This document shows, one piece after another, positions 56,144-64,000 of a stretch of 64,000 nt of DNA. Every line of letters starts with the position of its first letter. Positions within the stretch are counted from its first letter, which is position 1. Position numbers and translations under genes: made by a program. Source of the stretch: Dactylonectria macrodidyma (taxonomy: Eukaryota; Ascomycota; Sordariomycetes; Hypocreales; Nectriaceae); NCBI GenBank assembly GCA_020744425.1, contig JAGMUV010000011.1:1054001-1118000 (forward strand). Reading direction: 5' to 3'. The notes beneath the pieces are model-generated. The model made no database searches. It was not told where the DNA came from and saw nothing but the letters and a program-made list of their open reading frames with translations.

Positions 56144-57655
56144 TTACAGAGCCTCATCCAACAATCGCATAAAGCCCTCCTTCAGCTTAGCCATCTCCGA
56201 CTCGTCAATTTCGTCGTCGGCAAGGCCATGGATCAGATCCATAGATCTAAAGAACCCTTCGTCGTCGGGATCTCCAAAGCTCTCTCCCGCAATCTTGACC
56301 AGGATATTCAATCGTACCTGCGAATCATCCGCTGCGATGATCAGGTTGTCTGCGATGAGGGACCGACGGGTGATCTCCTGAGAGTGACTGCCCTCGCCGC
56401 AAGCTTTTGCCATGAACTGACAGTACACGCTCCGGTAGTGCTTGAGCGTGTCTGGAGAATCTTCCCAAACGCCCAGCGGTTCGACGCCCGCGTCCATCGA
56501 CTCATTGTAAGCATACATCATTGGGTCCCAGTCTCGGGTCAGCCAACTCGGGTATGACTCGTTTCCAATGCTGCGAGGCATGGCGGAAACGCCGTCCCAG
56601 TCAATGACTCCCATGAGCTGGCCGTCCTCAGATACAATAAAATTGTTGAAATTAAAGTCTGGATGGGCCAAGACAAATGGCTTCAGACTAGCCGGCTCGG
56701 GGATCCAGCTGATCATCTGACGCAAGAGTAGCTCTGCGCCCTTGCCATAAGATGGGCTCAACTCACGATGATCCATGGTGAAGGTGTAAAATGCGCCCAC
56801 GTCGGTTGTAGGTGGCTGTTCGACGTACAGCAGATCCTCGCAAGGATCCTTACGGATCCACCAGCGGTCGATCATTGCCTGACTATCGAGAACACGGTTG
56901 GAACCAAGGCCCGTGGGTCTCCCGTCAGGATCGAAGCGAACTGAGCCGCTACTGTTGAAAGAATAGCGTTCTAGTTGGGCCATTGCCGCCGCGATGTCAT
57001 CCAAGGCGCGGGTTCGATGCGCACGAAGGGTCTCGGGGTCAACACCACGCAGATGCTGCCCAAACCAGACATCATAGAGCGAAAGGCCAGGAATGTGTGA
57101 CATGAGAATGTATGGACAGCCAAGAATGTTGTCCGTAGTGGAAGAGAAGTCGAACACCTCGGGCAAAGGGATTGTAGTCTCCTTCTTGAGCAGTCGCATG
57201 GTGTTTGCCTCTGTTGTCAAAGACTTGGCTGCCATTCCGTCCCACTTTCCCTTCGCCCCGTTAATAGGGAACTTGATCATCCAACGGATGCCGTCCTTGA
57301 AGTCGAGGGGGAAGAGGATGTTGAATGATCCATGAGCAGGCTTCCCAATCTCTGGGCATTCCGTATGCCCAGCATCGGGATCGAGATTCTGGCGAATTGC
57401 CAAAGCAAGGTGCGGAATCATGTCTTGGCTCATCCTTGCTAAGACTTCTTCAAAAGGCGCCAGAGGGTTTTCATACTCTTCATCGTCGTCATCGTCTTCA
57501 TCTGTCAGATGGCCATCAACTTCTTTTAGTGGATAGCTATCGCCGAGTTCCGTTGTATGAAGCTCATGATCGACAGAGGCCCCTTCGACAGCATTCTTAT
57601 CTTTCGCATGAGTCTCTCGCATCGTCTGTTCTTCGTGTGGTTGCTGTTCGGGCAT
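56144..57655 (-). CDS. APH-fold (aminoglycoside-phosphotransferase-like) kinase homologue
   Basis: A single-exon protein of 503 residues. After an acidic N-terminus (DEDDDDDEEYE) the kinase-like fold begins: a GSFNILFPL loop, IRWMIKFP with the putative ATP-binding Lys, LLKKETTIPLPEVFDF, and GCPYILMSHIPG. The catalytic loop H-P-D-F-N-F-N-N (about residue 335) and the metal-binding D-W-D (GVIDWDG) are intact. Fungi have large families of such enzymes; most substrates are unknown, and antibiotic resistance should not be assumed. Position between unrelated genes gives no hint of substrate. Confidence 0.9.
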   Translation of the reverse strand: MPEQQPHEEQTMRETHAKDKNAVEGASVDHELHTTELGDSYPLKEVDGHLTDEDDDDDEEYENPLAPFEEVLARMSQDMIPHLALAIRQNLDPDAGHTECPEIGKPAHGSFNILFPLDFKDGIRWMIKFPINGAKGKWDGMAAKSLTTEANTMRLLKKETTIPLPEVFDFSSTTDNILGCPYILMSHIPGLSLYDVWFGQHLRGVDPETLRAHRTRALDDIAAAMAQLERYSFNSSGSVRFDPDGRPTGLGSNRVLDSQAMIDRWWIRKDPCEDLLYVEQPPTTDVGAFYTFTMDHRELSPSYGKGAELLLRQMISWIPEPASLKPFVLAHPDFNFNNFIVSEDGQLMGVIDWDGVSAMPRSIGNESYPSWLTRDWDPMMYAYNESMDAGVEPLGVWEDSPDTLKHYRSVYCQFMAKACGEGSHSQEITRRSLIADNLIIAADDSQVRLNILVKIAGESFGDPDDEGFFRSMDLIHGLADDEIDESEMAKLKEGFMRLLDEAL

Positions 57656-58515
57656 TTTGTAGTTGTCGTTGTGGTTTATCAGTGAATTTTATTATGGTGG
57701 AAAAGAGAAAGAAGAATGAATTACATCGATTTAAATATCTCCGAGCAGTGGCCCAAGATGCTGACTCTTTCACAGCAAGTGTTGTCCCATCGCAACCGCT
57801 TCTACTACAGATTTGAGTCTTCAACAAAGGCTGACAAAATGCGGCGCGCAATTGTTTGTGGAACACAAACGGAATTTGAACACGTCGCCTTTGTTCCCCT
57901 TGTGCAGTTTAGATGTGAATGGCCCACAATAATCTAAAGTCTTTGTTCCCTGGTAAATAAGTTTGCTCACCTTCATAGAGACTCATCGAGATGTCAAGTT
58001 TTGAACAACAGTGAAGGAGCGCCAACCGCATGATTGATTCCGAGAAACAAGCGCAAACGTTTCTTAGCGGCATCAACGCCTTTTGTGGTTATCGATGACT
58101 GTGTGTACTGAGTACTCGTGGCTTTGGCTAGAGTCTTCAAGGCAATATACATTGTGCCTATTCGTTTCCCATGAACTATATCCGTGCATTCACGTTATTT
58201 CATCATACCTTCTATATTGTAAATACTCAATCTACCAGCCAGTGAGGTTTCTAAAATAAAATAAACAAAATATCTACTCATCTCTGAACACCGAAAGAGA
58301 GTTATTATCAAGTCTTGTTGCATTAATATCTTCATATAACCATCACAACTATTAAATAGCCGATATTTGCCACCCTTCTCTCTCTTCTTCATTATAGATC
58401 GACTCTCATTTCTGTTCATTTCCGCTATTTTATAAGCCCTGTTGTAACTCAAGGTTCCCGTTGTGGCCATCGAATACCAATTATCAATACTGCAACTCTG
58501 CATACACACGCAAGT
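57656..58515. other. Intergenic region
   Basis: 860 bp without a supported gene. The left end is the promoter of the kinase-like gene, the right end that of the microprotein. Confidence 0.45.
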
Positions 58516-58741
58516 ATGCCTCATCACTGGTAAGTTTGCCCGAAACAATTCACACAGCGATATTTTTCTAACTGTTAATTATAGTCCCACCTGCAAGCGA
58601 GCGCCTACAACCCGGTGTGTGAAGAAGGTACACGTAGTCGAGTGTCCGTGGCACCCAGGCGCTTTCTACATTCCAGGCGGTCAGTGTGTCGCTTGTCACG
58701 AAGCTGCGAAGAGAGAGGTTGCCCAGGCAAGAAGTTCGTGA
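58516..58741 (+). CDS. 56-residue Cys-rich microprotein (paired CxxC)
   Basis: Exon 1 is only 14 bp (58516..58529, ATG-CCT-CAT-CAC-TG). A 55-bp intron (GTAAGT...ATAG, with a CTAAC branch site) separates it from exon 2 (58585..58741). The product has two CxxC pairs (Cys5/Cys8 and Cys39/Cys42), two further cysteines (16 and 25), and a C-P-W-H-P motif after Cys25, the pattern of a small zinc-binding protein. It has no signal peptide, so it is likely intracellular. I recall similar short proteins in other filamentous fungi, all of unknown function. The very short first exon would hide it from most gene finders. Confidence 0.68.
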
Positions 58742-59206
58742 ATGTGCATACGATACACGAAAACATCTTTGTGAGGCTTTCACTATCAGAACACTAAAGT
58801 TAATCTTTCGATATATAGGGCTGGGAGTTTGGTGCGTCGTGCGGGCTAACTTTGGTAGACCATACTCAGTCAAACAAGAGCATTTCACATCATACACAAT
58901 TTAATACATCACTTCATATATATATCTTCGTGAGATCATTTGCTCCCCGATCCCTGGTTGGCTCGGATTTACGTAGAACTTCATTTGTGGGCATAAGTAT
59001 CTAAGGATCTTAGGTATGCCAAGCTAGCGAGCATAGCAAAACGGATGCAAATGCATGCTCAGTTATGAGGTGACAGAAGAGAGGTCTTGCGGCCTTTACG
59101 CTACTGTAAAATACATACTGGAAGGATGTCACAAAAATTTAGTTATTGGCTGTCTTGTATGAATGTACATAGTGCAGGTCGCTGAGCAGTGATGTGCTTC
59201 AAGATC
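58742..59206. other. Intergenic region
   Basis: 465 bp between the microprotein and the 3' end of the next gene; AT-rich with TATATATA near 58915-58926. No gene seen. Confidence 0.45.
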
Positions 59207-60950
59207 TTAGACCATGGCTGGGAGAACTTCGCTCGAGCCAAAGATTCTGCTTATCTGATCTGTGTAATCCATGCGGATGTCGGCAATATCATTCTGGACC
59301 CAGATGAACTCCAGCATCGACTTCACCTGTTCCAAGCTCTGCATGTGTGATACTCGTTCTGTTGCCGAGATGAGGTTGAGGATGATGGCCCTCATCTCAT
59401 CGCTACTAGCCTCGCACCCGAAGACAAATAGCGGAAGAGGGGCTTTGCAGGTGTTGATTCGGGATAAAATTAAAAAGGCCTCCTTAACCCATTCGAGAAC
59501 CTTTTCTGACTGACCTGCAGAGTTTTGTGACGCGCGGTTGATGTATGTTAAAGCTGCCAGCTGATATAATTTGTTTGCCTGCGTGACATTCATCTCACTT
59601 GCATTCGATGCGGATTCTTGGTCGTTGATCGAAATACGTCTCACTCGCCACTCAAGAACCTTGAGATATTGCCTGTATTCATCGGAGTGATATTTCGAGT
59701 CTGAGGGGTCAAGGATGCTATCACAGATTTCGGAGAGCAAGTCGAGGACGACATGTGATGTGCCGATCAAGTTCGCCGCCTATCACAGAGTTAGTAAATG
59801 AGATGTGAGAGCTTCGAGTTGTGTTCATACTCGAGACCGTGCGCAGACAGTTGGTGAAAAGTCATGGAACTGATCGTCGTTGTTTGTGATGCTTTCAATT
59901 GAATGATGGCGCTGCCAATGCCGGAGGCTGAAGCGACCGGCTACGTCATAATAGTGAACCCATCCGATCAAGGCTGTGAAATCACTGTTGTGGGCAGAAT
60001 CCTCAAGTTTTGCAGTTTTGATGATATCCTTCGACCCGCAGATGTACCAGAGCCAGTGACTTGAAGTTTTAGACGTTTGCTGGACCTGCGAAATTACTTG
60101 AGATTTGGAATTCACGGGACCAGACGCTGTTGACTCACCTCGAAGGTACACAGAAGCATCCCGGCAGCTACATGCTGAATACACTCGGCAGATCCGATGT
60201 TGGTGTATGCTGATGCTGAGAGTGCGCGCAATGCAGAGATTTTGAGTTGAGCCGCGCGATTTCTAGGACCACCACGGTAGAGAGAGGCCAGAGCAAGAGC
60301 AGCCTTCAGAACTGCGGTGGTAGAGGGGGTGCTTCCCGCGAGAGCCATGCGAATGATGGCCTGGCGAATCATTGCTGCATCCGGGCTGAATGTGGGCAAT
60401 GAGAACGATGCAACGGAGATGACTGAAATAAGCTCGGTCAATGGCTATGCTAATGAGCATATGATGAGACTCACAGTATTGCAGCAGATCCTTGTCCGGG
60501 GCTGAGATATTGGGTGGCATCCATGAGAGAGCAGTGCCCACTACTGGTCGGGCCAGTTGTCTCATGCGGTGTAAGCGTGTGATCTGGGAACCTCTCCGAG
60601 CGAGTGCATGCTTGTAAAGTGACTCCGGCAGGGACCCATCGTAATGCATCTCAATATCCCAGGAAGAGGCATTTATAAACGGTAACTCGGCGAAGTTGCT
60701 AAAAGGAACAGTGGCTGGAGTGTCAGGTCCCAGTAGTGCCCGTTTCTTGTCACCAGCCCTTGGCCAGGACAGACGCAGATCATACCCCTTGCAGGCTCGA
60801 CCCGACGTAGCGCAACGGCGACACTTGGGAAGCGTACGATCGCAAAGAACCTTGCGATCTATTGAGTCGTCAGCAGGAATGCCTCCTAATCTGCTTTCTC
60901 CACATCACGGATAACGAACCTACGCAAGTTCCACACCCGCGGCTCGGCAT
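59207..60950 (-). CDS. Zn(II)2Cys6 transcription factor
   Basis: Five exons, 60950..60920, 60858..60475, 60422..60139, 60085..59831 and 59779..59207, in consistent phase, give 508 residues. The 31-bp first exon encodes the start of the zinc cluster and the first intron splits it after residue 10. Joined, Cys6, 9, 16, 23, 26 and 33 give C-x2-C-x6-C-x6-C-x2-C-x6-C. The remaining helical region (e.g. LALASLYRGGPRNRAAQLKISALRAL, HVAAGMLLCTFE) is the DUF3468-like regulatory region of this class. It is divergent from the SDR at 61545 across about 600 bp, a second regulator-dehydrogenase pair in this window. Missing the small first exon would remove the DNA-binding domain from an automatic annotation. 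Confidence 0.9.
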
Positions 60951-61409
60951 CTTGAGTATGCGAAAGCGAGTATACCTCAGAGGCGTTGTTCAGCACTAAT
61001 ATTTGCGGAATACCTCAATGGATTAAACCCAAGGCACATGGGTTTTCGTTGTTGTGTAAGCAAGCATGAAGCTTCTTTGTGCATCCCATCACGTAGTGAT
61101 GAGGTCAGCAGCTGAGAGATGGGTGACACCCGAAAGCAGCTAATGCTGGATGCGGGCCTAACATGATCCAGGGCAACTTTGTGCGAGACCCACTCCGCTG
61201 CCTTTGAACTTCTTCACCAATAGCAGCAGATCAGCCTAATGCATGGTTGCAGCTCCAGAGGCGCCTCGTCAACTATTTGCGAGCCCTACCAGGATCGCTC
61301 AGATGGGCCAGCTGCGGCAAAGTATCATTGCACCAACAGCCATACCGATGGCATTTGAAATCAATAATTGTATTTATCATCCATGAAAAGTTTTGGGTGG
61401 CAGAAAATG
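60951..61409. promoter_or_regulatory. Divergent promoter between regulator and SDR
   Basis: About 460 bp plus the SDR leader, shared by two divergent genes. No further gene seen. Confidence 0.45.
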
Positions 61410-61417
61410 TATATAAG
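61410..61417 (+). promoter_or_regulatory. TATA box of the SDR gene
   Basis: TATATAAG lies 135 bp upstream of the ATG at 61545, followed by a CA/CT-rich leader. Confidence 0.6.
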
Positions 61418-61544
61418 GGTGGTCATGTCAGTCCAAAAAACACAACACCTCGCCATCAACACCTCGCACTCCCAATCAGCAATCCTCGCTCAACTTCCCA
61501 TCTCGATTCATCACACGCGAACGATTCCAAGTAAAACCGTCCCA

Positions 61545-62613
61545 ATGGCTTCTTACTTGGTCACCGGAGCATCCCGTGGTCTCGGAGTAGGTCACATCGA
61601 CGCATCATTCACCATGCCCTTCTGCTCTCACTAACAATGTGTTTCCAGTTCGAGTTCATCCGTCAACTATCCAGTAACCCTAACAACACGGTCGTTGGGC
61701 TCGTCCGAAACAAGACTTCCACACTCGAAAGTCTTGATCCCGAAATGAAGCAGCGGAGCAACCTCCATATCCTTCAAGCGGATATCACTGACTACGATGC
61801 ACTCAAGGCAGGTGCCAAATTAAATCGCTTGACATTCTTCATTCTTTCCTAGCTAACATAATTGCCATTTTCATTAGGCTTCCGTGGATGAAGTATCTGA
61901 GATTACCGGTGGCAGTCTCGACTACGTCATTGCCAATGCCGCATTCGTGTCCACTTACTCTGCGTGGGACTCACTTGGTCAACTGTGCGCTTCCCCTAAC
62001 CTGGAACGAACAAGAGTACGTTGCTGACATGTCAAACTATAGAGGAAGTGCTCCTAGAAGGCTTGAACAAGACTTACTCCAGTCATTCAATGTCAACGTC
62101 ATCGCCAACATCCACCTGTTCAACCTATACATTCCTCTCATTCTGAAGGGTCAGGTGAAGAAAATCATCTCCATCTCGACGGGCATGACCGATATCAACC
62201 TCATCACACGATTCGGGATTGCATCTGGGTCCCCATACTCTATCAGCAAAGCCGCTATGAATGTCGCAGTCGCAAAGTTCAGTGCCGAATATAGCAAAGA
62301 TGGCGTACTGTTCCTGAGCATCTCGCCCGGACTGGTCGACACCAGCGAGACCGAGCGTAAGCGAATCCCCCCCCCCCGGAACCGCCTCCTGAGTTCCAAA
62401 ACCAATTCTGACTATTCGGTAGCCACTGAAGAACAGATCAAGGGCGCACAGAAAATGATTGCTCAATTTTCCGAGTATGCGCCTCACTTCAAGGGGCCGA
62501 TAACCCCGGAATCTTCGGTTAAGAGCGTTCTCTCTGTGATCAGCGAAAAGAGTGTGGAAGCGGGCGACGGTGGTTCCTTTGTATCTCACCTCGGTAACCA
62601 GCAATGGCTTTGA
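61545..62613 (+). CDS. Short-chain dehydrogenase/reductase with a probable GC-AG intron
   Basis: Four exons, 61545..61586, 61649..61807, 61878..61984 and 62043..62613, give 292 residues. Motifs: TGASRGLG at 7-14, a VIANAAF block replacing the usual NNAG, Ser148 region (SISTG), and Tyr168/Lys172 in YSISK, so the catalytic residues are present. Introns 1 and 3 are GT-AG. Intron 2 keeps the frame only with a GC donor (61808-61809); the nearby GT would shift it and stop. A run of ten C (about 62369-62378) inside the last exon is a possible site of sequencing error or true frame variation, since the downstream residues differ from what I expect of the family until EEQIKGAQ. It is divergent from one regulator gene and convergent with another. 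Confidence 0.85.
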
Positions 62614-62798
62614 GGATTGTGTCTGATCTCACAGGAGATGCGTGTCTATTCCTGCTGTCGCCAATTTATCGAATCACATGGCCTCATTTACTCTTATAGC
62701 ACGCCGCCTACAGTCCCCTAGTCCATAACTGATTCCTTGTTTGGAGTGAATGTTATCAAATCACGCTTAGTACATCTGCCACGTATTGAGCTTCCCAT

Positions 62799-64000
62799 TC
62801 ATATACATCCGACTAGCTTAGTACCCATTTGTTGAACTCGGGTCAATGTTTCATTGACCCAGGCCTGCTCTCGAGCCCAATGACCTGGAGCAATCGACCA
62901 AATTGCGCGCACGACTACCAAGGAAGGTAGCATTGTATTAAGCCCAAGATTTCGAGGCTTTATCTGACTAAAGTACTCAAGAGACTGGCATATATAGCGA
63001 GCCGATGTTTGGTAGGATTCCTCTTGGTGGTTCAGTGGAGGAAGTGCCTTGTCTGACGGAAAATGTTGCGCGATCGTGTCCACAAGCTCCAGTGATGAAG
63101 CGCTATGTGTCTCGTCGTGATATGTCGCAACCAGGTCCTGCGCAGCACATAACTTCTGCTGGATCTTGTACGCGTGAAAATGGAGGAGAACTCCTAGTGT
63201 CCAGTATAATACCATAGTTTCAGCCACTCTGAAACTAGGGAAGCACACTGATACAGGAAAAAGTTTCCCTAGTTCGAGGCTGTCAGTTTCGCTGACTATT
63301 GTTGACAGCTCAGGCCAATACAAAGGGCCAGCTGCAGCAACGCGATATCCAGAAAGCCAAGCACCAAGGTCTGCTTCAAGTCGCTGGCAGTCTTGGAGTA
63401 TTCCGGCACACCCTGCAACGGCTTTTTGAGGACTGGCGTCGTGTCCCAGGGCGTCGATCTTGTTAAGGATGTTGGGAAACTGTAGGAAGAGATCCATGAG
63501 GACGTCATGGTGATCTTTGGGCGTCGTGTTCCATGGCTTTTCGATCCACTCTGGCTGGGCTAAGAAGGTTGCCTTACGTTGCCGCAGGCCATGAAAAATC
63601 TAGAGCCGGTTAGGAGATTTGATGCCATTTTTTATCGCGAAGGGCACTGAGTAGGGTTGTAAATAACTTACTGCGTGCATTCTCAGAGCCTGGAAAATAC
63701 CATGGGACAAACCCTGTGAATGAGCTTTTGCGCCGCGCAACCGTAAGAGTTCCATAGCGCCGTCATAATGGTTTACGTATGCCTCGATTGTTCGTCCGGG
63801 ACAGTTGGTAAATTCGTACATGCAAAGTGCCATGCAAGCCGTAAGTGTTTGCTCATCGTGTTGGGTGGCAGGATTATCGATGGCGTGCTGCAGCTTGCGC
63901 AGGCCAGTTGTATAAAGGGTCAAGCTTTTGCGCTCGAGGTCATCATGGCTATCCCGACGTCCGAGCCATGCTGTGCAGACAGCCAGGATTGTGCATTCGA
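62799..64000 (-). CDS. Fungal-specific transcription factor, 5' end outside window
   Basis: Two exons visible: 64000..63672 (open at the window edge, so the N-terminus is missing) and 63599..62799, joined in phase across a 72-bp GTAAGT...CTAG intron. The 376 visible residues match the alpha-helical C-terminal regulatory region of fungal Zn2Cys6 proteins: TLTACMALCMYEFTNC, YVNHYDGAMELLRLRG, and late helices with VRAIWSIAPGHWAREQAWV. The DNA-binding domain should lie just beyond 64000. With the SDR and the regulator at 59.2-61 kb it forms a regulator / dehydrogenase / regulator group. Confidence 0.85.

Noticed and set aside
55462..56172. Long plus-strand open frame of 236 codons
   Set aside because: It opens with TTG, has no family resemblance, uses implausible composition and overlaps the 3' end of the well-supported kinase-like gene.
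1..64000. CRISPR arrays, bacterial operons, rRNA genes
   Set aside because: None seen; gene structure is eukaryotic throughout.

Overview
The window comes from a filamentous ascomycete (Pezizomycotina, probably Sordariomycetes; the class is inferred). Supporting signs are many introns of about 45-120 bp with GT/AG ends and CTAAC-type branch sites, lineage-typical families (HET domain, HeLo-NACHT-ankyrin NLR, LaeA-like methyltransferase, SAT4/rhodopsin-like membrane protein, several Zn2Cys6 regulators), a fungal tRNA-Gly and a Ty1/Copia LTR retrotransposon. Most genes here are split by introns. I rebuilt exon structures by hand and accepted them when phases and conserved motifs agreed.

0-12 kb: a partial unknown protein with a hydrophobic C-terminal segment (minus); a two-exon protein joining a degenerate trypsin-like GxSGS module to a LaeA-like methyltransferase (plus); a six-exon CorA-like membrane protein (minus); a divergent Nma111/HtrA-type serine protease with intact triad (plus); and tRNA-Gly(TCC). 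12-17 kb: mostly non-coding, with a fossil quinone-oxidoreductase 3' end, then a HET-domain gene (minus). 17.2-23.6 kb: a complete Copia element with LTRs that read as identical and a perfect 5-bp target duplication (GCTTG), inserted about 240 bp upstream of the HET start codon.

23.6-33.5 kb: an amino-acid permease, an unrecognised pseudogene with three in-frame stops, and a stand-alone EgtD-type methyltransferase whose promoter carries three regularly spaced TGCGCGCA elements; then about 3 kb without a gene. 33.5-45 kb: a rhodopsin-like membrane protein, a Zn2Cys6 regulator divergent from a short-chain dehydrogenase, a three-exon secreted peptide with a Kex2-type site and eight cysteines, a ToxD-like enoyl-reductase-type oxidoreductase and a second Zn2Cys6 regulator. 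No polyketide, peptide or terpene synthase is present, so this is at most a small accessory metabolic or signalling island.

46-64 kb: a HeLo-NACHT-ankyrin-ZZ NLR, a C69 dipeptidase homologue with Ser at the expected nucleophile Cys, a WD40-like protein, an APH-fold kinase-like protein, a 56-residue Cys-rich microprotein, and a regulator / short-chain dehydrogenase / regulator trio whose last member runs off the end. The allorecognition-type genes (HET, NLR), secreted peptide, young transposon and pseudogenes suggest an accessory, fast-evolving chromosomal region.
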